Shown piece after piece: positions 16,363 through 33,779 of a stretch of DNA of 64,000 nucleotides. A program made the translations under genes and the position numbers. The first letter of the stretch is position 1. Every line of letters starts with the position of its first letter. A model generated the notes under the pieces. That model saw nothing but the letters and a program-made list of their open reading frames with translations, did not search any database and was not told where the DNA came from. The stretch comes from Phycisphaerales bacterium (lineage in GTDB: Bacteria; Planctomycetota; Phycisphaerae; Phycisphaerales; UBA1924): assembly GCA_017642965.1 (NCBI GenBank), contig JAEPOJ010000001.1:217303-281302 (forward strand), written 5' to 3'.

Positions 16363-17685
16363 ATGAGTGCCACAGCCACCGCCACCGAACTCCCCCGCGG
16401 ATCGGTCACCGATGAACTCGGGTTCCCAAACGACCCCGACAACCTGTACCTGCAGACCGTCAACACCATGCTTGACGCCGCGGAGCTCATCAACCTCAAG
16501 CACCGCACCCGCATCATCCTCGCGCAGCCCAAGAACGAGATCATGGTGCACTTCCCCGTCAAGATGGACGACGGGCACCACAAGCTCTTCAAGGGATACC
16601 GCATCCAGCACAACAACGCGTGCGGCCCCTACAAGGGCGGCTTCCGCTTCCACCACGACGTCCACCTCGACGACGTCAAATCCCTCGCCTTCCTCATGAC
16701 CATGAAGTGTGCGGTCGTCCGCATCCCCTTCGGCGGCGGCAAGGGCGGCGTCAAGGTCAACCCGCGCGAGCTCTCCGAGGGCGAGCTCCAGCGCGTTTCG
16801 CGCCGCTACTGCAGCGCCATCATGGACCAGATCGGCCCGGACGTCGACATTCCCGCGCCCGACGTCGGAACCAACTCGCAGATCATGGCCTGGTTCGCAG
16901 ACACCTACATGATGTCCTCCTCGCACCAGCACCACGACGCCCTCCGCGTCGTCACCGGCAAGCCAGTCGAGTACGGCGGGTCCGCGGGTCGTGAGAAGGC
17001 AACCGGCCAGGGCGTCGCAGACACCCTCGCCGAGATGCTCCCGGGCATCGGCATCCCCCTCCAGGGCATGAAGGTCTCGCTGCTGGGCTTCGGTAACGTG
17101 AACGGCTGGGGTGGTCGCATCCTCCAGGACATGGGCGCCAAGATCGTCGCCGTCGCCGACCACACGGGCTTCATCCGAAACGACAACGGCATCGACTGCC
17201 ACAAGCTCTTCGACCACAACCTCAAGACCGGCGGCATCGCCGGCTACGCGGAAGCCGACGAGATCAACGAAGAGGACTTCTACCGCACCCAGGTCGACGT
17301 CTTCATCCCCGGTGCGCTCGAGCAGATGATCAAGGCCAAGCAGGCCGACTGGCTGGACTGCAAGGTCATGGCCGAGGCAGCGAACGCCCCGTGTGACCCC
17401 TCCGGCGACCGCCGCGCCACCGAGAAGGGCATCGAGATCATCCCCGCGATCCTCGCGAACGCGGGCGGCGTGACCGTGTCCTACTTCGAGTGGGTCCAGA
17501 ACAAGAACGCCGTCACCTGGTCCGCCGAGCAGGTCGACCGCGAGCTCAACCGCCACATGGTTGTTGCGGCCCAGCGCGTCATGGAACGGCGCAACGAGCT
17601 CAAGTGCTCGCTGCGTGAAGCCGCCTTCGCCTCCGCGCTCGACCACATCGGCAGCGTCTACAAGGTCCGCGGGATCTTCCCCTGA
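16363..17685 (+). CDS. gdhA: Glutamate dehydrogenase
   Basis: A 440-residue enzyme of the hexameric Glu/Leu/Phe/Val dehydrogenase family that interconverts glutamate and 2-oxoglutarate plus ammonia. The substrate site shows GPYKGGFRFHHDV and the catalytic region RIPFGGGKGGVKVNP with the active-site Lys. PDVGTNSQIMAWF follows, then the Rossmann motif GFGNVNGWGG. The C-terminal half ends with the usual helical cap (YKVRGIF). The length is normal. I start at ATG 16363, because the preceding frame is non-conserved leader; the ribosome site is weak (GGGTG 9 bases upstream). The gene has a long hairpin-rich leader and a strong terminator, so it is transcribed alone. Confidence 0.95.
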   Translation: MSATATATELPRGSVTDELGFPNDPDNLYLQTVNTMLDAAELINLKHRTRIILAQPKNEIMVHFPVKMDDGHHKLFKGYRIQHNNACGPYKGGFRFHHDVHLDDVKSLAFLMTMKCAVVRIPFGGGKGGVKVNPRELSEGELQRVSRRYCSAIMDQIGPDVDIPAPDVGTNSQIMAWFADTYMMSSSHQHHDALRVVTGKPVEYGGSAGREKATGQGVADTLAEMLPGIGIPLQGMKVSLLGFGNVNGWGGRILQDMGAKIVAVADHTGFIRNDNGIDCHKLFDHNLKTGGIAGYAEADEINEEDFYRTQVDVFIPGALEQMIKAKQADWLDCKVMAEAANAPCDPSGDRRATEKGIEIIPAILANAGGVTVSYFEWVQNKNAVTWSAEQVDRELNRHMVVAAQRVMERRNELKCSLREAAFASALDHIGSVYKVRGIFP

Positions 17686-17707
17686 TCACCGCACACCACA
17701 CCAACAC

Positions 17708-17739
17708 AAAGGGCGTCCCGATGGGACGCCCTTTTTTTT
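17708..17739 (+). terminator. Intrinsic terminator after gdhA
   Basis: Perfect 12-bp arms AAAGGGCGTCCC and GGGACGCCCTTT enclose a 3-base loop and are followed by eight T. The short T run on the other side may also help end the convergent TPR gene. Confidence 0.9.
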
Positions 17740-17761
17740 CATACTACCAGTTCTGGACAGA

Positions 17762-19057
17762 TCACTGCTCGCGCCCGCTCGGATCCTTGTAGCGACGCAG
17801 CAGCTCCACGATCCGCGGCTGCTTGGTATCGATCCGCAGCGACTGACGCATTGCCGCCACCGCACGCTCGCGGGCGCCGCCGTCGGTCTTGGAGGACCAG
17901 AGGTACTGGTTGAGCTCGCACACCGCGATGCCGTTGAACGCGGGGTAGTGGCTCGGGTCCAGCTCGCTGGACTCGCCAAACGCCGCGAGCGCGTCCTCGT
18001 ACCGCTTCAGGCGGAACAGGCCCGAGCCCAGGCGCTCGTACGCGATCGCGGTGGGTTCAAGTCGCACGAGCTGATCGAGCGCCCCCACCATCTCCGCGTA
18101 GCGCTGGAGCTGGTTGAGCGACTCCGCCATGTTCAGCAGCAGCCCAGGGGTCGGCGCGTCCATCATCTCCGCCGCCTGCTGATACTCGATAACCGCCTCC
18201 TCGTGGCGATCGAGCGCCGCGTAGACGTTGCCCAGGTGCATGCGAGCCCGCCCGCTCGGCGGCTCGCTCCGCACGGCCCGCTGACCGTACGGCAGCGCCT
18301 GCTCCGCACGCCCCATCTCCAGCAGCACCGTCGAGATCCCCAGATTCGCGTCGAACGAGCTCGGACGAATCGACAACGCACGCAGGTACGCCCGGTTTGA
18401 TTCCTCAAGCGCCCCGAGCTTGTGCAGCACCTGCGCGTGACGGTACTGGGCCATGTAGTTGCGCGGCTCGTTGCGGACCGCCATCGCGAACTGACGCTCC
18501 GCCTGCTCGTACTGCGCCATCTCCATCAGGATGTCGCCCGATTCGAGGTACGCCAGCGTGAACTGCGGGTTGAACGCGATCGCCCGCTCCAGCTCGCGAA
18601 GCGCCGCCTGCAGATCGCCGGCGGCGTGCAGCCTGACGCCCTGCTCATAGCTCGCCTGATCACGCGACATCCCGCGCGGCGCGGCGCGGTTGACCTCCTC
18701 CACGGAGATCTCGGGCTCGGGTGCATCGACCGGGTTCGACCGCTCGTCCACGATCCGCATCCCCGAATCCGTCTCCGTCACCCGCGGGTTCGCCGCGCCC
18801 CCAGAGTCGCTGCCGCTGCCCTGATTTGCGATGGGCTGGCGGGACATCCAGTCCTGCTGCGACTCGCTCATCTGCTCATTCTGGTTCGGGAGCTGGCTCG
18901 CACGCTGCTCCTGCTCACGCTCGGCGGCACGTTGGGCGCGCCGTTCACGGATGGCCTTGCACCCGCCGGCCGTGCTCAGCAGCAGCGTTGGGGAGATCAG
19001 CATGGACGCGACGAGGAGGCCGCGGGCGAGATGGTTCGATCGATTGGTCCTGTGCAT
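17762..19057 (-). CDS. TPR-repeat lipoprotein
   Basis: A 431-residue envelope protein. ATG 19057 with TAGGAG upstream gives a signal sequence LLVASMLISPTLLLSTAGGC with a lipobox ending at the Cys. A polar, Gln/Glu-rich linker follows to about residue 135. The rest is a run of TPR repeats (QASYEQGVRLHAAGDLQAALRELERAIAFNP is cut here to its motif: A-x-F/L-x(2)-G spaced every 34 residues), at least seven by eye. TPR arrays bind other proteins; the partner is unknown. It is convergent with gdhA and divergent from the SDR gene. Confidence 0.88.
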   Translation of the reverse strand: MHRTNRSNHLARGLLVASMLISPTLLLSTAGGCKAIRERRAQRAAEREQEQRASQLPNQNEQMSESQQDWMSRQPIANQGSGSDSGGAANPRVTETDSGMRIVDERSNPVDAPEPEISVEEVNRAAPRGMSRDQASYEQGVRLHAAGDLQAALRELERAIAFNPQFTLAYLESGDILMEMAQYEQAERQFAMAVRNEPRNYMAQYRHAQVLHKLGALEESNRAYLRALSIRPSSFDANLGISTVLLEMGRAEQALPYGQRAVRSEPPSGRARMHLGNVYAALDRHEEAVIEYQQAAEMMDAPTPGLLLNMAESLNQLQRYAEMVGALDQLVRLEPTAIAYERLGSGLFRLKRYEDALAAFGESSELDPSHYPAFNGIAVCELNQYLWSSKTDGGARERAVAAMRQSLRIDTKQPRIVELLRRYKDPSGREQ

Positions 19058-19177
19058 GCGGACTCCTACGGCTCGGCGGACGATTCGGTTCAGTCCGCCG
19101 GGGATGTTCAAACTGCGTGTAGGGATCTTATCGGCAATCGAGCGTGCGTACACTCAGGAAACCCAAGGAGCCCCCCG

Positions 19178-19978
19178 ATGCCTCAGAATCAACCGCTCAA
19201 GGGACGTGTCGCGATCGTCACCGGTGCCAGCGCCGGCATCGGCCAGGCCATCGCCGTCGATCTCGCCTCACGCGGCGCCGGCGTGATCCTCAACGCCCGG
19301 CGCGAGACCCGCCTCGACGAGCTCGCCCAGCGACTCACCGACCAGTTCGGCAACATCGATGACGCCCCCCGGGCCATCGGCATCCCCGGCGACGCCAGCG
19401 ATGACACGACCATCGACGCGATGCTCAACGCCGCCAAAGAGCACTACGGCACGGACGCGGACCTGGTCATCGCGAACGCGGGGCGGGGTCTCAACGGGTC
19501 CGTGATGACCTCCGACACGTCGCAATGGGAGGAGATGATCCGCACCAACCTGCTTGGCGTCTCCAAGCTCATCCGCCGCAGCGGCGAGCGCCTGCTCAAG
19601 CTCAACGAGAACCGGGACTGGTCGAAGCACCCCTGCGATATGGTCGTCCTGGGCTCGACGGTCGGGCGCCACATCTCGCCGTTCTCATCCATGTACGGCG
19701 CGACCAAGTTCGGCGTGAACTCGCTGGCCGAGGCCGCCCGGCGTGAGCTGGGCCCCAAGGGCATCCGCGTGACCCTGATCGAGCCGGGCATCGTCAAGAG
19801 CGAGTTCCAGGGCGTCGCCGGCTACGACCCCGAGTCCTTCGGCAACCTCATGGAGAAGTTCTCACCCGTCCTCGTCCCCGAAGACGTGGCGCGCACGATC
19901 GGCTTCATCGTCTCGCAGCCAGCGGGGATGCACGTGTGCGACGTGGTGATCAGGCCGACGCGGCAGGATTATCCGTAA
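19178..19978 (+). CDS. Short-chain dehydrogenase/reductase (SDR)
   Basis: A 266-residue classical SDR. It has the TGASAGIGQA cofactor motif, a D at GDASDD where adenine is contacted, ANAGRG, catalytic Ser in VVLGSTVGRH, and YGATK with the catalytic Tyr and Lys. The Arg pair in NARRE after strand 2 suggests NADP(H). The substrate cannot be deduced. AAGGAG lies 9 bases before the ATG. It stands alone between two minus-strand genes. Confidence 0.92.
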   Translation: MPQNQPLKGRVAIVTGASAGIGQAIAVDLASRGAGVILNARRETRLDELAQRLTDQFGNIDDAPRAIGIPGDASDDTTIDAMLNAAKEHYGTDADLVIANAGRGLNGSVMTSDTSQWEEMIRTNLLGVSKLIRRSGERLLKLNENRDWSKHPCDMVVLGSTVGRHISPFSSMYGATKFGVNSLAEAARRELGPKGIRVTLIEPGIVKSEFQGVAGYDPESFGNLMEKFSPVLVPEDVARTIGFIVSQPAGMHVCDVVIRPTRQDYP

Positions 19979-20003
19979 CGATCGTCCAGGCGCGAAAGCG
20001 GTA

Positions 20004-22031
20004 TCACGGACACCCGATCGCGAACTCCTGCAGGAACGCGGAGACATCGAAGAAGTTGAACAGCCCGTCGCCATTGAAATCGGCGATGCTGTCCTGAGCG
20101 GCATACGCCGCCAGGAACGCAGATACATCGAAGAAGTCCGTCTGTCCGTCGCCGTTGAGGTCGGCGCTGCACGGCGAGCAAACTGCGACGTCAAGCGTGA
20201 TCAGGCCTGCGTTCAGGGAAGCGAGATAGGCAACAGATCCACCAACGCTCACGGCATACTCGGTGCCGGGCGCATCGTAACGCCCAAGTTCGACAAGATT
20301 CGTTGGATCACGCACATCGACCACAATCAACCCAGCCCCCTGGTCCGTGATGAACGCTCTTCCTTCAACCACCTCGACATCGAATGCCGAACTGGGCGTA
20401 TCGAATGACCCCATGAGAGATGGCTGCGCCGGGTCATGAACATCGATGATCTGCAGGCCGCTATGCTCATCAACCACATAAACAATGTCATCGATTACCG
20501 TGAGACCACGCGCATGATCCATCTCGTAGACGCTCTGGAGCTGTGGGAACAGCGGCTGGCTCACATCATAGATTTCCAGACCAGCATGACGCCGAGCGAC
20601 AAACACAAGCTCGCCATCGGTGTCCGCATCGGTCAGGTTGACCAGTGGCAGCCCACCCGCGAACGCTGGCGATGCAGGATCACTGATATCGATGATGTAG
20701 GTCCCAAGCGAAGAGATAGCGAACAACCGAGATCCATCGACATGGACACGCTCAAAGTCATAACCGGGGATCTGGTAGCTGCTCAATAGCGAAGGCGCTT
20801 CGGGCTCGCTGACATCAAGCATATAGATGCCCGATTCTCCATCAACAACATGCGCGATCTGGCCCTCGACATGCACATCGAAAGCCACAAAGCCCGGCAT
20901 CTCGTATGAACCAACCGTGATCGGCTTCGATGGATCCTGCACATCGATAATCTGAAGGCCTTCCGATGAAGCCGCGACGTAGGCGAGCCCGTCAACCGAG
21001 CGCACACCCCGTACAGAGAGGGATCCGGTCCATGCGCCGAGCATCGCGGGTTGCTGCAGTTCATTGGTGTCGATGATTTTCAACCCGTTCAAAGCCCCAT
21101 TCGCCGCGAACGCGAACTCACCGAGAACGTCAATCGATGTCACGCGCCCGATCTGGTCATTCGCACCGACGAGTGTCGGATGCTGAGCGTCCTGAATATC
21201 GATCAGATGAAAGCCGTTGTCCGAAGCGAGGTACGCGAGAGAACCGAACACTCGAACATCGAAGTTCTGAAACGGCAACGCGTAGACACCGACCATTGCG
21301 GGCGAGCCTGGGTCACTCACATCCACAATCTGCATCCCGGTGTGATCTACCGCGAGGTACGCCCTGTCATCGACGACCTCAACACCATTCAAACCGTTCT
21401 GCGTTGCATATGTACCAATCAGGAACGGCGAATCCGGATTGCTGACATTAATGATGTCCATCGCACCCGCATTCGTACCTTTCGCTACATACACACTGGA
21501 ACCGTCCACATCGATTCCATTCGCAGATTGAGCGGTATCAAATGATCCGAGAAGAACCGGGGCCGACGGATCGCTGACGTCGATGATCTGCAGGCCCGCG
21601 GATCCTGACGCAAGATACGCGATCCCATTCTCAACAACAACATCCAGCACGTTGCCTGCAGAGTCATAGTCACCGAGTAGCAAGGGCGAAGCAGGCTGAC
21701 TCACATCAATAATCTGCAGCCCAGCGTCACCAGCAGCGACGTAGGCAATCGATCCTTCTACTACGAGCTTCCTGCACACGCCGGGCAGCTCGATCGCGCC
21801 AAGGTACGCCGGGCTGCTCATGTCCTGTACATCGAGAACGCGGAGACCGCTCAACCGATCAGCGACATAAGCAATAGAACCACGTACTATGATGTCCTCA
21901 GTCCGTGTGGGTGTGTCGTACGATCCGACGATATCAGTCCCGGGACACAGCAGCCCGTCCGCCATCGCGGGCGGCGTGATCGCCAGCCAACAACCTGCCA
22001 GGACAGCAGCAGCTTTCGTCGAATGCATCAT
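20004..22031 (-). CDS. Secreted LVIVD-repeat protein with C-terminal GC-type dockerin
   Basis: A 675-residue secreted protein. After a signal peptide (AAAVLAGCWLAITPPAMA) there are about 13 repeats of 42-48 residues with the pattern AYVAxGxxGLQIIDVSxPxxPxLLGxY, the LVIVD family, which folds as a beta-propeller-like array. The last 60 residues are a dockerin-like pair of EF-hand loops (DLNGDGQTDFFDVSAFL, DFNGDGLFNFFDVSAFL) ending in GCP. I use ATG 22031, with AGAGG 5 bases upstream; the frame also allows GTG two codons earlier. GC content is lower than in neighbouring housekeeping genes. It is similar in plan to the gene at 58364. A cell-surface adhesive or recognition role is an inference. 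Confidence 0.88.
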   Translation of the reverse strand: MMHSTKAAAVLAGCWLAITPPAMADGLLCPGTDIVGSYDTPTRTEDIIVRGSIAYVADRLSGLRVLDVQDMSSPAYLGAIELPGVCRKLVVEGSIAYVAAGDAGLQIIDVSQPASPLLLGDYDSAGNVLDVVVENGIAYLASGSAGLQIIDVSDPSAPVLLGSFDTAQSANGIDVDGSSVYVAKGTNAGAMDIINVSNPDSPFLIGTYATQNGLNGVEVVDDRAYLAVDHTGMQIVDVSDPGSPAMVGVYALPFQNFDVRVFGSLAYLASDNGFHLIDIQDAQHPTLVGANDQIGRVTSIDVLGEFAFAANGALNGLKIIDTNELQQPAMLGAWTGSLSVRGVRSVDGLAYVAASSEGLQIIDVQDPSKPITVGSYEMPGFVAFDVHVEGQIAHVVDGESGIYMLDVSEPEAPSLLSSYQIPGYDFERVHVDGSRLFAISSLGTYIIDISDPASPAFAGGLPLVNLTDADTDGELVFVARRHAGLEIYDVSQPLFPQLQSVYEMDHARGLTVIDDIVYVVDEHSGLQIIDVHDPAQPSLMGSFDTPSSAFDVEVVEGRAFITDQGAGLIVVDVRDPTNLVELGRYDAPGTEYAVSVGGSVAYLASLNAGLITLDVAVCSPCSADLNGDGQTDFFDVSAFLAAYAAQDSIADFNGDGLFNFFDVSAFLQEFAIGCP

Positions 22032-22052
22032 CAGCACCTCTCAGTCTTATCG

Positions 22053-22064
22053 ATATAGCTATAT
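22053..22064. promoter_or_regulatory. 12-bp palindrome upstream of the LVIVD gene
   Basis: ATATAGCTATAT is a perfect palindrome 22 bases upstream of the start codon. It overlaps the likely -10 zone, so it may be an operator or simply an AT-rich core promoter. Confidence 0.3.
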
Positions 22065-22144
22065 GCGACTCTCACTCCATACGAGCGAGGGGTGGTAGTG
22101 ATGCAATCAAAGTTAAAATGTGTGCTGATCTGAGGTTGAGGGCG

Positions 22145-22187
22145 CCTCAGTACATGCTTCAGTCAGTACAAGACTGAGAAACTGAGG
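22145..22187 (-). other. Hairpin downstream of queF
   Basis: CCTCAGT/ACTGAGG form an outer stem and CAGTC/GACTG an inner stem. It starts 13 bases past the queF stop. There is no T run, so it is a 3' hairpin or operator-like repeat rather than a standard terminator. Confidence 0.4.
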
Positions 22188-22200
22188 GCACAGGGCAAGC

Positions 22201-22584
22201 TCACCGTCCCAGGAAATGCCCCGGCACATCCCCGAAGTCCGCCCGGATCACCGAGCGAATCCCGCCGCGGCCCTTCCAGTTGGTCTCGATCTGCAGCCAC
22301 TGCGGGTCGATCGCTTTGACCAGGTCATCACGGATGGTGTTGGTGACCGCTTCGAAGTAGATGCCCTCGTTGCGGAAGCTGTGGTAGTAGAGCTTGAGCG
22401 ACTTAAGCTCGATGCACACGCCGCCGTCCTTGTTTGGCTTGGGCATGTAGCGGAGCGTGATCACGCCGAAGTCCGGGTGGCCCGTGACAGGGCACACGCT
22501 GGTGAACTCCTCGGCGATGTGCTCGATCACGAAGGGCGCATCGGAGGGGGTGGGGAAGACATCGAAGAGTGACGGATCAGGCAT
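22201..22584 (-). CDS. queF: NADPH-dependent 7-cyano-7-deazaguanine reductase
   Basis: A 127-residue unimodular (YkvM-type) QueF that reduces preQ0 to preQ1 with NADPH in queuosine biosynthesis. The catalytic Cys is in FTSVCPVTGHPDFG with the conserved Asp, and the NADPH/substrate motif is ELKSLKLYYHSFRNEG. The start is ATG 22584. The gene begins 98 bases after the rpoC stop but the rpoC terminator intervenes; TATATA at 22618-22623 (minus strand) could be its own -10, giving a short leader without an obvious ribosome site. I see no preQ1 riboswitch in so short a leader. With gluQ at 5.4 kb, two queuosine-pathway genes are in this window. Confidence 0.95.
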   Translation of the reverse strand: MPDPSLFDVFPTPSDAPFVIEHIAEEFTSVCPVTGHPDFGVITLRYMPKPNKDGGVCIELKSLKLYYHSFRNEGIYFEAVTNTIRDDLVKAIDPQWLQIETNWKGRGGIRSVIRADFGDVPGHFLGR

Positions 22585-22633
22585 GAAACCAGCATAGGCG
22601 CATGGGTTTGCGTCCTGTATATAAGCACGAAAA

Positions 22634-22657
22634 AGGGCGTCCCGATCGGGACGCCCT
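22634..22657 (-). terminator. Intrinsic terminator of rpoC
   Basis: A perfect 24-base palindrome with GGGCGTCCC arms and GATC centre. On the minus strand it is followed by TTTT. It closes the rpl-rpo block. Confidence 0.85.
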
Positions 22658-22681
22658 CGTGGGTTTCGGATTAAGCCGTGA

Positions 22682-27082
<4,401 letters not shown>

Positions 27083-27185
27083 ATTTCAGTCTCCCGTACA
27101 GGAGTGATTCGTATCAGTTCGTTCACAGTCGAGGAGAACAAGCCGACCCGCTCGGTCGCGGGCCGACGCCGTCACGCAGCGTGCT

Positions 27186-31037
<3,852 letters not shown>

Positions 31038-31165
31038 CCAAGCACCTCGTGATGGTTCTGTTCACAACCAGTACGACGCGCGCACTGATCGAGATTGCCA
31101 TTGGTTGTGTGGTATGCCCATACCGTCCAGGTCTGCCGCGCCAAAAGAGTAAAGACCGGAAAAAT

Positions 31166-31171
31166 ATTCTA
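31166..31171 (-). promoter_or_regulatory. Possible -10 for an internal rpoBC promoter
   Basis: The minus strand reads TAGAAT, five of six bases of the consensus, 129 bases upstream of the rpoB start and downstream of the rplL hairpins. A -35 is not evident. Confidence 0.3.
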
Positions 31172-31438
31172 GCCCTGCAAGCGCAACAATGCCACCCGGC
31201 ACCAAATTTGCATCTTGACACGCAAATCGAGCTCCCGGGCAGCCCCGTCATCGATCATCCGAAGCGACTTTGCCTCATCGATCCTCAGCTACCACCTACC
31301 AATACCTTCGTTCCGTAAATCTATCACCACCGACCGAACAGTTACCGAGCAAACACCCGGAGCTTCGAGCGATCGGACTTTTACGCTCACCGTATCCCCT
31401 CGGGCGTCGGCACCACACCACGCACCCGAGCCAAACGA
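31172..31438. other. Intergenic stretch upstream of rpoB, no gene
   Basis: Part of the 465-base rplL-rpoB gap. It is AT-richer than the flanking genes and I see no coding sequence with a ribosome site on either strand. Confidence 0.5.
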
Positions 31439-31493
31439 ACGCTCCGCATTTCTGCAGAGCGTCCGGTGTTCTTTGTACCCCTGAACGAGGGGT
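31439..31493 (-). terminator. Two hairpins between rplL and rpoB (attenuator candidate)
   Basis: On the minus strand, 10 bases after the rplL stop, ACCCCT/AGGGGT forms a hairpin (31477-31493). It is followed by ACGCTC-x-GCA with its complement (31439-31462). The second stem is followed by CGTTCGTTTGG, a weak U tract, so partial termination is likelier than a full stop. rplL:rpoB attenuation is known in E. coli. Confidence 0.55.
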
Positions 31494-31502
31494 TGCAGCG
31501 GA

Positions 31503-31910
<408 letters not shown>

Positions 31911-32104
31911 GGTCCAACTCCTTCATCTTCAGTGCATCACGATCTCGATCGCGTGCCAGACTCGCTCACCCGAGAGGGACCGAACCGCTCGGTTCTTTAA
32001 CCCGCCCCGCAAACATTTCATAGGGCATCACATAGGGCCAGTCGGGTGACAACGGGTTTCATGAACGGGCGCCAACGCGGATGACCGCGGGGCACCCGGG
32101 TTTC

Positions 32105-32647
32105 TCATACCTTCGCGATCTCTTCGCCCTTCTCGAGCTTCTCTTCGATCGCCTTGATGACGCCGGCGAGATTCGAGCCTGGACCCTTGACCGCACCAAC
32201 AAGCTTGCGGCCGGGGCCGAGGATCAGGGTGACGTCCTGAGCGATGGCTTCCTCGCGCGTCGGGAACTTGCTCAGCTCCTTGACGCCCGCCTCGCCCTCG
32301 AACAGCATCCCGTCGAGCACCGCGCCCTTGAGCTCGATGTCGGGGAACTGCTTGAGCATCCCGACGATCTCACGCGCCACATCGACGACCGACTCGGCGC
32401 CGTACGCGATCGCGCTGGATCCCTTGAGCACGTCCTTGAGCGGCGCGAGGCTGGTATCGCCGAACGCTTGCCCGAAGAGCTTGTTCCGCATGACGGTGAC
32501 GCGAATTTCCTTCTTCGCAAGACCCGCGCGGATTGCGTTCGTGTCGTTCGACTCGATACCGCGAAGCCCGATGGCGATCGCGTTCTCGTTGTCGCCCAGC
32601 AGGTCGCGGTACTCACGGATCATCATTTCCTTGACAGGCTTACTCAT
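32105..32647 (-). CDS. rplJ: 50S ribosomal protein L10
   Basis: A 180-residue L10 that anchors L7/L12 dimers to the ribosome. Recognised by its central pattern VMRNKLFGQAF, GSSAIAYG and KGAVLDG, and by the helical C-terminal tail. AAGGAGG stands right before the start, and rplA ends 10 bases upstream, so the two are coupled. In other bacteria L10-L12 binds the leader of its own mRNA. Confidence 0.95.
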   Translation of the reverse strand: MSKPVKEMMIREYRDLLGDNENAIAIGLRGIESNDTNAIRAGLAKKEIRVTVMRNKLFGQAFGDTSLAPLKDVLKGSSAIAYGAESVVDVAREIVGMLKQFPDIELKGAVLDGMLFEGEAGVKELSKFPTREEAIAQDVTLILGPGRKLVGAVKGPGSNLAGVIKAIEEKLEKGEEIAKV

Positions 32648-32657
32648 GATGTCCTCC

Positions 32658-33347
32658 TTATTCCGCCGCTGCCGCGGTCTTGATCTGAACGCCCGGGGTC
32701 ATCGTCCCGCTGATGGTGATACGCTTCACGTACTCACCCTTCACAGCAGAGGGACGCGCCTTCTCGATCGTCTCGATGAAGTGGTTGTAGTTCTCAAGCA
32801 GGTCGCCCTCGCTGAAGCTCATGCGACCGATCACCGCGTGGACATTGCCGCCCTTGTCGGCACGGTACTCGACCTTACCGGCCGCGAACTCCGAGACCGC
32901 CTCGGCGACCTTCGGGGTCACCGTGCCGTTCTTGGGCGAGGGCATCAGGCCCTTGGGACCAAGCACACGACCGAGCTTCGAGATCACACGCATCATGTCG
33001 GGCGATGCGATCGCGACATCGAAGTCGAACCAGCCGCCGTCGACCTTCTGCATGAGGTCCTCGCCGCCCGCCTCGACCGCACCCGCGGCCTTGCAGTCAG
33101 CAACCTGCGCCGAATCACAGAACGCGATGACCCGCTTCGCCTTGCCGATGCCCTTGGGCAGCGACACCGAACCGCGGACCATCTGGTCGGCATGCTTCAC
33201 GTCCACACCAAGGTGCATGCAGACCTCGACGGCCTGATCGAACTTGGTGGGGATGAACTTCTTGAGTGCAGCGAAGGCCTCGGGAGCTTCAAGCGCTTCC
33301 TTCGGGGTGATCTTCGCGTTTTCCTTAGCGCGCTTTGTCTTTGCCAT
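32658..33347 (-). CDS. rplA: 50S ribosomal protein L1
   Basis: A 229-residue L1 of normal length. Typical blocks are VRGSVSLPKGIGKAKRVIAF, GLMPSPKNGTVTP and VEYRADKGGNVHAVIG. The ATG lies 3 bases after the rplK stop, with GGAGG inside the end of rplK. L1 is both a ribosomal protein and a translational repressor of the rplK-rplA mRNA in several bacteria. Confidence 0.96.
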   Translation of the reverse strand: MAKTKRAKENAKITPKEALEAPEAFAALKKFIPTKFDQAVEVCMHLGVDVKHADQMVRGSVSLPKGIGKAKRVIAFCDSAQVADCKAAGAVEAGGEDLMQKVDGGWFDFDVAIASPDMMRVISKLGRVLGPKGLMPSPKNGTVTPKVAEAVSEFAAGKVEYRADKGGNVHAVIGRMSFSEGDLLENYNHFIETIEKARPSAVKGEYVKRITISGTMTPGVQIKTAAAAE

Positions 33348-33350
33348 CGA

Positions 33351-33779
33351 TCAGCCCTCCACCTCGACGCCCATGGAACGTGCCGTGCCCGCGATGATGC
33401 GTGCACCCGCGTCGAGATCGTGCGAGTTGATGTCCGCACCCTTCTCTTCCGCGATCTTGCGGCACTGCTCCCAAGTCAGCTTGCCGACCTTCTTCGTGTT
33501 CGGCTCGCCCGATCCCTTCTGGATCCCGGCGGCCTCCTTGATCAGCACGCTCGCGGGCGAGGACTTGATCTCGAACTCGAACGAACGGTCGTTGTACACC
33601 GTCACGACGCAACCAACGACCTTGCCGTTGAGCTGACCCGTCGCGGCGTTAAACTGCTGGATGAACTGACCCGGGTTCACACCCTTGGCACCCAGAACCG
33701 GACCCAGCGGGGGAGCAGGCGTCGCCTGACCACCCGGGGCCATGATCTTGAACTTTTCAATGACTTCTTTGTCGGCCAT
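33351..33779 (-). CDS. rplK: 50S ribosomal protein L11
   Basis: A 142-residue L11, recognised by GGQATPAPPLGPVLGAKGVN (20 residues) and the rRNA-binding C-terminal domain ending RIIAGTARSMGVEVEG. I use ATG 33779, where L11 conservation begins and GGAG stands 7 bases upstream; the frame is open for 27 more codons. This is the first gene of the rplKAJL-rpoBC block. secE, nusG and tRNA-Trp, which often precede rplK, are not upstream here. Confidence 0.97.
   Translation of the reverse strand: MADKEVIEKFKIMAPGGQATPAPPLGPVLGAKGVNPGQFIQQFNAATGQLNGKVVGCVVTVYNDRSFEFEIKSSPASVLIKEAAGIQKGSGEPNTKKVGKLTWEQCRKIAEEKGADINSHDLDAGARIIAGTARSMGVEVEG

Noticed and set aside
20150-21900. Tandem repeat or CRISPR-like array
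   Set aside because: The periodicity is in the protein (LVIVD repeats), not identical DNA repeats with spacers.
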